A DNA stretch of 64,000 nucleotides from JBEDUK01 sp963781595 (lineage in GTDB: Bacteria; Actinomycetota; UBA4738): the NCBI GenBank assembly GCA_963781595.1, contig CAWAGG010000001.1:124001-188000 (forward strand), written 5' to 3'. Shown here piece by piece: positions 1 to 9,196 of this stretch. The notes beneath the pieces were generated by a model that ran no database searches, was not told where the DNA came from, and was given only the letters and a program-made list of their open reading frames with translations. The position numbers were made by a program, and so were the translations under genes. How positions within the stretch are numbered: the stretch's first letter is position 1; each line of letters begins with the position of its first letter.

Positions 1-1321
1 GCGCGTGCATCGACGCCCCGAGGACGGCGGCCGCCGGGTGGCGGTCGATCAGCCCGTCCTCCTCGAGCCATGCGCCCCACCGCCGAGCGGTCTCCAGGCG
101 CCCCTCGCGGTACGCCGGCAACCCAGCGACCACGAACAGCTGCGCGAACCGCTCCCCGTCACCGCTCGCTCGGGCATGGACGATCGCGTCCTCCGTGAGG
201 CCGTTCTCCTGACACCAGACCGCAGCCCGTCGATGCAGTCCTCGCTGCTCGTCGGCGTCGACGGTTCGGTCGAACTCCGAACGCAGCATCGCCCGGAACA
301 TGTGGTGGTAGCGGAACCACCGGCCCTGACGGTCGAGCGGCATCAGGAACAGGTTCCGCTGCGACAGCGACGTGAGGGAGATTGCCGAACCCGTGGTCTC
401 GAGGATCGCGTCGCACAGCGGCCCGCTCATGCGATCGAGGATCGAGGTCAGCGTCAGGAACCGTGCGTCCTTCGCAGGGAGCTGCGATAGCACCTCCGAC
501 CGGAGGTAGTCGGCGACGTAGCGATCGTCCGCGGCGAACCGCGCCGGCGTGACGGCGGACAGCGCACGGTCCCGGAAGGACAGCGCGGTCAGGTACAGGC
601 CCGCTGGCCATCCTTCGGTGACCCGGTTCAGGTGGGCGACGTCCGCACGGGATGCCTCCACGCCGGCGCCTCGCAACAGCATCTGCGCAGCGCCGTCGTC
701 GAGCGCCAGATCGGCCGGACCGACCTCGACGAGGTGCCCGCGAGCCCGGAGCACGGCCGCGCGCACGGGCAGCTTGGAGCGACTGATCAGCACGAGCTGC
801 ACGCCGTTCGGGAGCCGCTCGGTCAAGTCGCTCAGCGCGTCCTTCGAGGGGCGGCGACGGAGGGCGTGGACGTCGTCGATCACCAAGAGGATCGGCGCAC
901 CGAGCGACGACAGCGCGGCCACGAGCACGGGAACCAGGGCCACACCGGGCAACGGGGTCGGGGCGCGGAGGACGTCCACGACGGAAGTATCGATCGGGGC
1001 GACACGACCGACGCTCGCGGCGACGGAGGCCAGGAACACCACCGGATCGTTGTCGGTCTCGTCGAGCGACAACCATGCGACGCCCCGCGGGTCCACCTCG
1101 GCCCACTGAGCGACGAGCGTGGTCTTCCCGTAGCCGGTGGGAGCGATCACACCGATCACGGGAGCGGTCGTGCCACGCAGACGGTCCACCAGGTCGGTCC
1201 GGGGGACGGCGCCCCTGCGCGTGATCGGCGGAGCGATCCTCGCACCGACCAGGTCGATCACGGCCGCCGCGCTTCCCCCCCGCGCGGGCGACGTTCGGAT
1301 TCGCGAACCGGTTCGGCTCAT
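1..1321 (-). CDS. MalT-like ATP-dependent LuxR-family transcriptional regulator (3' end outside window)
   Basis: The ATG at 1321 opens a frame that stays open to the window edge, so the C-terminal part (expected TPR repeats and LuxR helix-turn-helix) is missing here. The N-terminal part has a Walker A motif APTGYGKTT near residues 60-68 and a Walker B-like ILLVIDDVHAL near residue 140. Further on, NRVTEGWPAGLYL and WFRYHHMFRAMLR are typical of the STAND NTPase core of MalT-type regulators. By family knowledge these are inducer-sensing transcription activators in the cytoplasm. The inducer and targets cannot be told. It is divergent from the DUF2252 gene at 1505. Confidence 0.85.
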   Translation of the reverse strand, partial: MSRTGSRIRTSPARGGSAAAVIDLVGARIAPPITRRGAVPRTDLVDRLRGTTAPVIGVIAPTGYGKTTLVAQWAEVDPRGVAWLSLDETDNDPVVFLASVAASVGRVAPIDTSVVDVLRAPTPLPGVALVPVLVAALSSLGAPILLVIDDVHALRRRPSKDALSDLTERLPNGVQLVLISRSKLPVRAAVLRARGHLVEVGPADLALDDGAAQMLLRGAGVEASRADVAHLNRVTEGWPAGLYLTALSFRDRALSAVTPARFAADDRYVADYLRSEVLSQLPAKDARFLTLTSILDRMSGPLCDAILETTGSAISLTSLSQRNLFLMPLDRQGRWFRYHHMFRAMLRSEFDRTVDADEQRGLHRRAAVWCQENGLTEDAIVHARASGDGERFAQLFVVAGLPAYREGRLETARRWGAWLEEDGLIDRHPAAAVLGASMHA

Positions 1322-1504
1322 CCGACACGACCCTACCGGCTCAGGCTCCCGACCGACACGCCCGGATGGACCGGTGATCGCGGGCCGGGACGTCTCATCC
1401 GGTTCGGACGATGCGCCCCGAAGGCCCGAAACCGGATGATGTTCGTGCATCTCCGGCCGAGACGGTGCCGGCGACCGGTCGAACGATCGAAGGGGGTCGG
1501 TGTC

Positions 1505-2920
1505 ATGGCTGTGAAACGGGTCGCGCACCCGAGCGTCGACGAGCGCACGGCACGAGGGAAGGAAGCGCGCACCGAAACGCCGCTGTCGGCGCACGCCGGG
1601 TGGGAAACAGGAAAGGATCGCCCGGACCCGGTCGCCTTGCTCGAACAGCAGAACACGACGCGCGAACCCGACCTGGTGCCGGTGCGGCACGGCCGCATGA
1701 TGGTCTCGCCGTTCACCTTCTACCGGGGCGCCGCGAAGATCATGGCCTCGGACCTGTCGCGCACGCCGAACGCCGGGCTGACCACCCAGCTCTGCGGCGA
1801 CGCGCACCTGTCGAACTTCGGTGTGTTCGCCTCGCCGGAGCGGCGCCTTGTGTTCGACGTCAACGATTTCGACGAGACGCTCCCCGGACCCTTCGAGTGG
1901 GACGTCAAGCGCATGTCGGCGAGCTTCACGATCGCTGCGCGCAACAACGGCTTCTCGAAGGGCGATGCGCGAGCCGTCACCCAGGCGTCCGCCAGGTCCT
2001 ACCGGGAGGCGATGGCCGGGTTCGCCCAGATGCGCACGATGGACATCTGGTACGCGCACCTGTCCGAGGACGACTTCATGGCCTCGGCGCGGACCGCCGT
2101 GAAGTCGAAGCGCGACGCCAAGGCCCTCAAGCGCGCGGAGAAGAACGTCGAGAAGGCGCGCACGCGCGACAGCCTCCAGGCGCTCTCGAAGCTCGCCGAA
2201 CAGGTCGACGGCAGATACCGGATCGTGAGCCAGCCGCCGATCGTGGTCCCGGCGCGGGACCTCGCGGCCACCTACGGGCTGTCCCCGAAGGACGTCGAGC
2301 CCGCGGTCCGCGCCCAGTTCCGCTCGTACCGGGCGACCCTGGAGGACGATCGCAGGCGCCTGCTGGAGAAGTTCGAGTTCGTCGACCTGGCCCGGAAGGT
2401 GGTAGGCGTCGGCAGCGTCGGGACGCGGGCGTTCATCGTGCTGCTCGAGGGCCGAGACCAGAGCGACCCGCTCTTCCTCCAGGTCAAGGAGGCGACGAGG
2501 TCGGTGCTGGAGGACCACCTCCCGAAGAGCCGGTACAAGCAGCACGGCGAGCGTGTGGTGCGCGGCCAGCGCATGATGCAGGCGGTGAGCGACATCTTCC
2601 TCGGATGGACCGTGGGACTCGATGTCAGCCGCCACTTCTACTGGCGGCAGCTCCGCGACATGAAGGGCTCGGCGCTGGTCGAGACGATGGCGCCGGACTC
2701 GATGGCGCTCTACGCGCGAACCTGCGGGTGGACGCTCGCGCGGGCGCACGCCCGCTCCGGCGACCCGGTCGCGGTCGCCGGGTACCTGGGAACCAGTGAC
2801 CGGTTCGACCGCGCGATCGAGGAGTTCTCCGGATGGTACGCGGACCAGAACGAACGCGACTACGAGGAGTTCGTCGCGGCGGTTCGGTCGGGGAGGCTCG
2901 AGGCGACCGAGGGCGTCTGA
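1505..2920 (+). CDS. DUF2252 family protein, copy 1
   Basis: This 471-residue protein has the DUF2252 hallmarks: CGDAHLSNFG near residue 100, FDVNDFDETLPGP about 20 residues later, and a C-terminal FYWRQLRDMKGS plus CGWTLARAHARSGD. DUF2252 (PF10009) is an uncharacterised family; the GDAHxxNFG and FDxNDFDE motifs resemble the catalytic and metal-binding loops of kinase-fold phosphotransferases, but no activity is established. The ATG at 1505 is preceded by a purine-rich GAAGGGGG and was chosen over upstream in-frame codons, which lack homology. A close paralogue lies at 10406-11874 on the same strand. No signal peptide is visible, so it is probably cytoplasmic. Confidence 0.9.
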   Translation: MAVKRVAHPSVDERTARGKEARTETPLSAHAGWETGKDRPDPVALLEQQNTTREPDLVPVRHGRMMVSPFTFYRGAAKIMASDLSRTPNAGLTTQLCGDAHLSNFGVFASPERRLVFDVNDFDETLPGPFEWDVKRMSASFTIAARNNGFSKGDARAVTQASARSYREAMAGFAQMRTMDIWYAHLSEDDFMASARTAVKSKRDAKALKRAEKNVEKARTRDSLQALSKLAEQVDGRYRIVSQPPIVVPARDLAATYGLSPKDVEPAVRAQFRSYRATLEDDRRRLLEKFEFVDLARKVVGVGSVGTRAFIVLLEGRDQSDPLFLQVKEATRSVLEDHLPKSRYKQHGERVVRGQRMMQAVSDIFLGWTVGLDVSRHFYWRQLRDMKGSALVETMAPDSMALYARTCGWTLARAHARSGDPVAVAGYLGTSDRFDRAIEEFSGWYADQNERDYEEFVAAVRSGRLEATEGV

Positions 2921-3085
2921 TCGGCGAGCGTCCGCGGTGGCGCCGCCCACGCTGCCGACGCGGCCCGGCCCGGCTCGGGCTACGATGCCGGTAACCGCGG
3001 CGTCTGGTCGCGCGTCCTGCATCGCGTCGCGGGGGCGTGATGCCCGGAACACATCGATGCCCGACCGGCGGGGAGATGCGCACCC

Positions 3086-3775
3086 GTGAGCGATGACGCT
3101 GGACCGGCGGTCGCGTCGGCGCCGGAGACGCCACGGGCCGTTCGCGACCGCCGGATCGAGGTGTTCGCCGTCCTCCTGCTCGGGCTCGCGACCGTCGCGT
3201 CGGCCTGGAGCGCGTACCAAGCCACGCTCTGGAGCGGCGACCAAGCGAACGGCTACAGCCGCGCGTCGGCACAGCGTTCCGAGTCGCTCCGGTCCTCCAC
3301 GAGGGCGGGCCAGCTCACGCAGATCGACGTGGGCCTGTTCGTCCAATGGGTGATCGCCACCGAGGCGGGCGACCAGAAGCTGGCGACGTTCCTCCAGGAC
3401 CGGTTCCGGGAGGAGTTCGTGCCGGCGTTCGACGCGTGGATCGCGCAGACGCCCCCCAGCGGACGTACGCTGCCCGACGGCACGCCGTTCACGCTCCCCG
3501 AGTACCGGGTCCAGGCGAGCGCCGACGCCGAACGGCTCGAGCGCGATGCGGTCAGCGAGTTCGCCCGGGCCACGCGCGCGAACCGGATCGGCGACACGTT
3601 CGTCCTGGCGGCCGTCCTGTTCGCCTCCGTGCTGTTCTTCTCGGGCCTGGAGTCGAGGTGGGATTCGCGCCGGATCCGTGTCGGGATGCTGGGGCTGGCC
3701 GGTGCGCTGTTCGTGATCGGGCTCGTGGTCCTCGCGCTGCAGCCGCAGATGCTGCCGTGGACGTCCTTCCAGTGA
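3086..3775 (+). CDS. Hypothetical membrane protein upstream of SulP transporter
   Basis: A 229-residue protein starting with GTG. One hydrophobic helix (about residues 24-45, VFAVLLLGLATVASAWSAY) is followed by a soluble middle part of about 110 residues and two closely spaced C-terminal helices (about 170-188 and 200-220). The arrangement resembles small uncharacterised bacterial membrane proteins of the DUF4337 type, but I do not recognise a definite family. It ends ten bases before the SulP gene on the same strand, so the two are likely co-transcribed and the protein may assist or accompany that transporter. That link is inference from spacing only. Confidence 0.75.
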   Translation: MSDDAGPAVASAPETPRAVRDRRIEVFAVLLLGLATVASAWSAYQATLWSGDQANGYSRASAQRSESLRSSTRAGQLTQIDVGLFVQWVIATEAGDQKLATFLQDRFREEFVPAFDAWIAQTPPSGRTLPDGTPFTLPEYRVQASADAERLERDAVSEFARATRANRIGDTFVLAAVLFASVLFFSGLESRWDSRRIRVGMLGLAGALFVIGLVVLALQPQMLPWTSFQ

Positions 3776-3785
3776 GGCCGCTGCG

Positions 3786-5519
3786 ATGAGCGCCCCGCCC
3801 GATCCACGCCCCAGCGTGCACGAGCGCGCGGCGCGGTTCATGCCCGGGATCGCCATGTTCGACGGCTACGGGGTGCCTCGGCTCCGGGTCGACCTCGTCG
3901 CGGCGCTGTCGCTGTGGGCGGTCGTCGTCCCACAGGCGCTCGCGTACGGCGAGCTCGCGGGCGTCCCCGCGGTCGGCGGCCTGTACACGGCGCTCGCCGG
4001 CATGCTGCTCTACGGGTTCTTCGGCAGCAGTCGCTACCTCAACGTGGGGCCCGAATCGGCCGCGGCGATCGTGATCGCCGCGTCGATCGGGCCGCTCGCG
4101 GGCGGGGATCCGACCCGGGCGGTCCAGCTGACCGCGATGCTGGCCGTCCTCACCGCAGGGTTCCTCCTGGTCGGCGCCCTCATGCGCCTCGGCGCGATCA
4201 AGCGGCTCCTGTCCACGCCGATCCTGTCCGCCTACCTCACCGGGTCGGCCATCATCATCATGGCGAGCCAGGTCCCGAAGATCCTGGGCATCCCGGTCGA
4301 GGACGGCGCGTGGTGGCGCAAGCTCGGCCACACGGTGGCGAACCTCGACCAGACGAACCTCTGGGCGCTCGGGATCGGGCTCGGGACGATCGTGCTGGTC
4401 GTGGTCCTGCAGCGCTTCGCGAAGGCCCTCCCGGCCTTCCTGATCGCGCTCGCGCTCGCGACGGTGATCGTCGCCGCCGGAGACCTCGCGGCTGACCACG
4501 CCGTCGCCATCGTCGGGGTCATCCCGCGGGGGATCCCCATCCCGGGCATACCCCGGGTATCGCTCCGCGACACGATCGACCTGCTCGGTCCGGCGGTCAG
4601 CGTGGCGCTGCTCGTGTTCGCCAGCTCGGTCGCCACCGCCCAGGCGCTCGCGGCCCGGGACCGCGAGGACGTCGACCCCACGAAGGAGTTCCTCGGTCTG
4701 GCCGCCGCCGGGTTCGGCGCCGGGCTGCTCCAGGGCTTCCCGGCGAACGCGAGCGACTCGCGGAGCTTCATCGTGGCCGACAGCGGCAGCAAGTCGCAGA
4801 CGATCAACGTGTTCGGCGCCGCCGCGATCGCGATCACGCTCATCGCCCTGACGCCGCTGTTCCGCGACCTGCCGATCGCGGCGCTCGCCGGCGTCATCCT
4901 GGTGTCGGCGTCGAAGCTCATCGACATCGCCGGGTTCCGGCGTCTCTGGCGGATCCGGCGGAGCGACTTCGTCCTGTCCATCGTCACGTTCGCCGGCGTG
5001 CTGCTCTTCGGCGTGCTCCCGGGCATCGGCGTGGGCGTCGCCGTGTCGCTCCTGGAGACGATGCGCCGTGCGGTCCTCCCCCACACGGCCGTCCTCGGCC
5101 AGGTCGCCGGGACGCCGACCTACCGTGACGTCACCCACTACGACGACGCCGAAGTCCTTCGAGGGCTGGTCGTCTACCGGTTCGACGCGCCGCTGTTCTT
5201 CGCCAACGCGGAGGTCTTCCGGCACCAGATCCGCGAGCTCGCCCGGCACGCGAAGAAGCCGGTTCGGCAGGTCGTCGTCAGCGCCGAGGGCATCACAGAC
5301 ATGGACGTGACCGGCGGCGAGATGCTGGGGAGGCTGCTCGAGGACCTGGACGAGATGGGGGTTCGGTTCACGATGGCGCGGGTCCGCACCTCGGTGCGCA
5401 AGACCCTGCGGCGGCTCGGTCTGGAGGAGGCGATCGGGCCCGAGAACATCTTCATGACCGTCGCCGACGCGGCCCGGAGCTTCGACGCCGCCGAGCGCGT
5501 GGAGGACCCCGACGGCTGA
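3786..5519 (+). CDS. SulP-family inorganic anion transporter with STAS domain
   Basis: This 577-residue protein carries the SulP membrane core: PQALAYGELAGVPAVGGLYTA near residue 45, the NVGPESAAAIV stretch, and about eleven to twelve hydrophobic segments. A cytoplasmic STAS domain follows (about residues 440-560, with RFDAPLFFANAEVF and VVVSAEGITDMDVTGGEML). SulP proteins move sulfate, bicarbonate or other anions across the cytoplasmic membrane, often as symporters; the substrate cannot be read from sequence. The length fits the family. It follows the membrane protein at 3086 after ten bases and ends in front of a GC-rich hairpin shared with the convergent DUF1269 gene. Confidence 0.93.
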   Translation: MSAPPDPRPSVHERAARFMPGIAMFDGYGVPRLRVDLVAALSLWAVVVPQALAYGELAGVPAVGGLYTALAGMLLYGFFGSSRYLNVGPESAAAIVIAASIGPLAGGDPTRAVQLTAMLAVLTAGFLLVGALMRLGAIKRLLSTPILSAYLTGSAIIIMASQVPKILGIPVEDGAWWRKLGHTVANLDQTNLWALGIGLGTIVLVVVLQRFAKALPAFLIALALATVIVAAGDLAADHAVAIVGVIPRGIPIPGIPRVSLRDTIDLLGPAVSVALLVFASSVATAQALAARDREDVDPTKEFLGLAAAGFGAGLLQGFPANASDSRSFIVADSGSKSQTINVFGAAAIAITLIALTPLFRDLPIAALAGVILVSASKLIDIAGFRRLWRIRRSDFVLSIVTFAGVLLFGVLPGIGVGVAVSLLETMRRAVLPHTAVLGQVAGTPTYRDVTHYDDAEVLRGLVVYRFDAPLFFANAEVFRHQIRELARHAKKPVRQVVVSAEGITDMDVTGGEMLGRLLEDLDEMGVRFTMARVRTSVRKTLRRLGLEEAIGPENIFMTVADAARSFDAAERVEDPDG

Positions 5520-5525
5520 CACGCG

Positions 5526-5551
5526 GCGGGGCGACCTCCCGGCCGCCCCGC
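5526..5551. terminator. Candidate bidirectional hairpin between convergent genes
   Basis: GCGGGGCG (5526-5533) and CGCCCCGC (5544-5551) form a perfect 8-bp stem with a 10-base loop, between the stop of the SulP gene (+) and the stop of the DUF1269 gene (-). There is no clear T tract on either side, so termination is inferred from position and stem strength only. Confidence 0.4.
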
Positions 5552-5588
5552 TCGCGATGTTCGGGTATCGGTAAAGCTGGTTGACGAA

Positions 5589-6083
5589 CTAGCTGGCGGC
5601 CGCTCCGTGCAGGTCCTTCTGGAGCTCGGCCTGCGCCTCCTCGGACAGCGAGGTCTTCAGGACCGTTCCGCCGAACTTCGACAGCGCGGCGACGGCCTTG
5701 TCCGGCGTGACCTTCTCCACGACCATGAACAGCGCCGACGTGCCGGGCTTGAGCATGTCGCGGACCTGCTCTTCGAACTGCTTGTCGATCCCGCTCTTCG
5801 CGGCCTTGCCCATGATCGCGCCGAGCCCGGCGCCGACCGCCATGCCGAAGAACGGAACGAAGAACAGGATCCCGAACAGGAACCCCCAGAACATGCCGAA
5901 GCTCGCCCCGGCCCCCACCTCGTGGTGGTTCGTCGTGACGCGGATCTTGCCCTCCTGGTTGCGGACGATCGCCGCAACCGCGTCGGCCTGGATGATCAGG
6001 TCGCCCTGGAGCTTCTCGACCTCGTCCATCGCCTCAGCGGCGGTGGTCATGTCGTCGTACCCGATCGCGATCAGGTCGGACAT
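5589..6083 (-). CDS. DUF1269 domain protein
   Basis: A 164-residue protein starting MSDLIAIGYDD at the ATG 6083, which follows a strong GGAGGGG ribosome-binding site; the upstream in-frame extension is not needed. It shows the DUF1269 pattern: an N-terminal alpha/beta part, VTTNHHEVGAGASFGMFWG, a glycine-rich hydrophobic hairpin (about residues 70-105, FLFGILFFVPFFGMAVGAGLG), and a C-terminal part with PGTSALFMVVEKVTPDK. The function of the family is unknown; members are small, membrane-associating proteins often near stress or transport genes. The end of the upstream YihY-type gene lies close by, so the two may share a transcript. Confidence 0.88.
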   Translation of the reverse strand: MSDLIAIGYDDMTTAAEAMDEVEKLQGDLIIQADAVAAIVRNQEGKIRVTTNHHEVGAGASFGMFWGFLFGILFFVPFFGMAVGAGLGAIMGKAAKSGIDKQFEEQVRDMLKPGTSALFMVVEKVTPDKAVAALSKFGGTVLKTSLSEEAQAELQKDLHGAAAS

Positions 6084-6190
6084 GCGTTCCCCTCCTCCGT
6101 TGCTCGAGATGCGTGCATCGCCCCGGGCACATCGTGTGCGAGCGCCGTGACCGGCCGGGCACGGCATCGCCGGTGCCTTCGCGGCTGATT

Positions 6191-7206
6191 CTAGTCAGGG
6201 CGCGGGCCGCTCGACTGCTTCGGTATGCGTCTGCGCGCCTCCGTATCCAGATGAACGCGGAGAGTTCGGCACCCGCCAGGAGCAGCCAGGCGGTCGCGTA
6301 CAGGAACGCGATCGCGCCGAACAGACTGCCGAGGGTCCCGTACAGGGCGGTCGAGTTCGCCACGACCCGGGAGAAGTAGAAGCCGCCCAGCGTGAGCAGG
6401 CCCTCGAAGCAGATCACGAATGCCACCGCTCCCGGAACGTGCCAGCGCCACGACGGTCCGTGCGGGGTCAGGATCGCGTACAGAGCGAGGAAGAACGCGA
6501 ACTGCCCCACCGCCAACGCGAGGAAGCGCGCCGACCTGGGCGACGAAGTCGTGGTTCCCCGACGCGAACCACCCCTCGACGATCGAGAAGGCGGCCAGGC
6601 CGAAGATCGCGAGGATCATCAGCAGCCCGACGACCATCCCCACGAACCGCCCCGTCAGCACGCCGGCCCATCCGGTCCCGAAGATCTGGCCGAGCGCATG
6701 CCGGAGCCGGCTCGCGAGGCCCGAGGCGGTCCATAGGAGCGCGATCAACCCGACCAGGCCGAACGAGAGCCGGCCCTCGATCGCGGCGTTCAACTGGGTC
6801 GTCAGGAACCCCGTCGCGGACGCGAAGTCGCTCGGGAGGAGCTTGGTGAGCCCGTCGATCACCGCCTGCTGTGCCGATGCGTTCCCCGCGAGCACGAACC
6901 CGGCGATCGACACGGAGAAGAGCAGGAGGGCCGGGATCGAAAGCAGCGCGGCGTAGGTGAGCGCGCCGGCGTGGGTGGAGACGTCGTCCACGACGATCCT
7001 GCGAGCCAGGATCGTCGACGGGAGCAGGAGACGCTCCGGGACAGGCGAGGGAAGCGCGAGACGAACCCCGAGCCGAGGCGTTCGACGCCCCGCGCGTAGC
7101 CGTTCAGGTAGTCCTGGCGGACGTGCTGTTCGCTCGTTCGAACGCCGTCCACTCGTCTCGGAGGCCCTGCAGATCCTCCCGCCGGATCGCTGCGCCACCA
7201 TGCCAT
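6191..7206 (-). CDS. YihY/BrkB-type inner membrane protein, reading frame broken twice
   Basis: Homology runs through three reading frames. The N-terminus (MAWWRSDPAGG, ATG at 7206) is in one frame. After about 7040 the hydrophobic core (IVVDDVSTHAGALTYAALLS, LIALLWTASGLASRLRHALG) is in a second. After about 6530 the C-terminal helices (ALAVGQFAFFLALYAIL, GAIAFLYATAWLLLAGAEL) are in a third. These segments match the YihY/BrkB family (once called ribonuclease BN) of about six-helix membrane proteins of unclear function. The first shift fits a missing base and the second an extra base, so this could be consensus error or real inactivation. The true C-terminus is uncertain and could extend to 6034. 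Confidence 0.7.
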
Positions 7207-8596
7207 GTCGGACAGCTTCGCACGGAGCCGACGGGTGACTCGCGAGGCGGTGGGCGTCAGGGATCGGGCGGTCGATCCTGCCCCCGGCGCGATCCGGAGA
7301 CGGCGGTTGCGTCCGGATCGCCGGCGGCGGCCTTGCGTCGGCGCGACCAGAGCCGGAGCCTTCCCGGGGGCCCGCTCGGGACGCCGGCGTCGGGGCGTCG
7401 CTCGTGAGCTCGTCATCGATCACCTGGTAGCGCTCGACATACGCGCCGATCGCGGCCTGGATCACGGCGGCCGCCGGCAGCGCGAGGAACGCCGCCAGGA
7501 TCCCCCCGAGCGCACCCCCGACGAACGCCGCTCCGAAGGCGACCGCCGGGTGCAGGTTCATCGTCTTCGCGGTGAGCCTCGGCGCGAGGAAGTAGTTCTC
7601 GATCTGCTGGTAGACCAGGATGTAGGCCAGCACCCAGAGCGCGTCCGTCGGCTGCGAGAGGAGCGCCACCAGCACGGGCGGCGCGCCGCCGATGTACGTG
7701 CCCACCGTCGGGATGAACTCCGCGACCACGCCGCAGAACACCGCGAGCGGCGCCGCGAACGGCACGCCGAGCACGCGCAGGACGATGTACATCCCGGTGC
7801 CGTTGATGATCGCGAGCAGCAGGCGCGAGTAGAAGTACGCACCCGTCTTCTCGATCGCGGTCATCCAGACGAACAGGATCCGCTCCTGGCGGTCCGGACG
7901 GAAGAACCGCAGGACCGTCCGGCGGAACTGCGGGCCCTCCGCGACCATGTAGAACGTGAACAGGCCGATCGTGGCCCATTTGAAGATGGCCCCGAAGAAC
8001 GAGGCGCCGATCCCCAGGAGGTTCCCGGCGATGTTCGCCGCGTAGTGGGCGGCGCTCGCCCCGACCTTCTGCACGGCATCGAGCAGCCGCACCTGCGAGA
8101 CGTCGACGCCGCAGCAGTCCTTCGCGAACTTGGACACCTTCTCGAGCCAGCCCGGGAACGCCTCGACGATCCCGCGCACGCCCGAGACGATCGCGGGCAC
8201 GAGCAGCGCGGTGAGGATGATGACGCCGAGGAGGATCCCGACGAAGATCGCGCCGGTCGCGAGCCCGCGTTTCCATCCGTGTCGGGCGAACCAGTTCACG
8301 CCGGGCTCTATCGCGAAGGACATGAACAGCGAGATCACGAGGATCGAGAGGAAGGTCTGGAGCTGCCGGACGGTCTGGACGATCAGGAGGGTTCCGAGCG
8401 CGGCGCCGACCAGCACGAGCAGCACGCGCCACGACAGGCGGCGGACGGCGACCTGCGCGCGCGGCGAGAGCTCGAAGTCGAGTTGGTCCGAGGCGCCGGG
8501 TCCCGAGCTGGTCACCGCGCTCTGCGGAGGCGTCGCCGATCCGGGCGGTGACCCGGTCGATCCCGAGCCTGCGCCGGGTATCGGCTGATCCCCCAT
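7207..8596 (-). CDS. AI-2E-family transporter (permease); C-terminal end uncertain
   Basis: The protein begins MGDQPIPGAG at the ATG 8596. A proline/serine-rich cytoplasmic tail of about 45 residues leads into helices SWRVLLVLVGAALGTLLI and LQTFLSILVISLFMSFAIEP. The conserved PF01594 end VVAEFIPTVGTYIGGAPPVLVAL and YILVYQQIENYFLAPRL follows. The family includes autoinducer-2 exporters and Na+/H+ antiporter-like proteins; substrate unknown. Homology ends near 7420 (AYVERYQVIDDEL), but the frame has no stop before the next gene starts at 7206. A small indel probably hides the real stop, and the end coordinate is therefore only a limit. The YihY-type gene downstream is on the same strand. Confidence 0.85.
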
Positions 8597-8716
8597 ATCC
8601 GAACCTTTCGCGCGTTCGCCCGAGCCAAGCTCGCGGCGCTCCCCGGCCGGCCCGGGCGAATCGTGGCACGGGGGAGGACCCTGTTCAACGAACCGCGTCG
8701 AGCACGCCGCCCGCGG

Positions 8717-9196
8717 CTACGCGGTGGGGGGGTTGTACGACCAGTCGTAGACCACGGCGGTTCGGCAGATCAGGTCCTGGATGGCGGCGTTCCGCTTGCT
8801 GACCAGGACCCACAGCACGCCGATCGCGAAGACGACCGTCAGGACGCTCCGCGCGAACGCGCGGCCGCCCCGCACGTGCGAACCGTCCTCGCGGACGACG
8901 CGCAGCCCCAGCATCTGTTCGCCGAACGTTCGGCCCGTCGTGGCCCAGAAGTAGGTGAAGTACAGGATCGCCAGGATCGCCTGCCCGACCAGCACGACGA
9001 TCCCGCTCGGGCGATCGAATTGGAACCCCTGCGACGTGAAGGCCCACTTGGCGACCGCCACGAAGAACGCGATCAGGAACCCGATGACCCCCAGCACCAG
9101 CAGGTCGACCACGAATCCGAGCAGGCGCGAGACGAACCCTGCACGCACCCCCTGCATCGCGTGGATCCGCGCGAGCCTGGCTTCGCGTGCGCTCAC
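8717..9196 (-). CDS. RDD-family membrane protein
   Basis: A 159-residue protein. The GTG at 9196 overlaps the TGA of the upstream repeat protein (GTGA, 9193-9196), which implies translational coupling and fixes the start. After a short basic N-terminus come GFVSRLLGFVVDLLVLGVIG and two further hydrophobic segments. The ATTGRTFGEQMLGLRVV motif and RNAAIQDLICRTAVVYDW end are typical of the RDD domain (PF06271). RDD proteins are small three-helix membrane proteins; some act as transporters, most have no known role. Its tight coupling to the repeat protein suggests they work together. Confidence 0.9.
   Translation of the reverse strand: MSAREARLARIHAMQGVRAGFVSRLLGFVVDLLVLGVIGFLIAFFVAVAKWAFTSQGFQFDRPSGIVVLVGQAILAILYFTYFWATTGRTFGEQMLGLRVVREDGSHVRGGRAFARSVLTVVFAIGVLWVLVSKRNAAIQDLICRTAVVYDWSYNPPTA

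Noticed and set aside
3552..5522. 656-residue open frame antisense to the SulP gene
   Set aside because: It has shadow composition (runs of Asp/Arg/Glu) and lies opposite a clear transporter gene.
6191..8596. A single 801-residue AI-2E/YihY fusion protein
   Set aside because: The middle (about 7050-7400) has no domain character and the YihY N-terminus is in another frame, so the continuous frame arises from indels, not from a true fusion.
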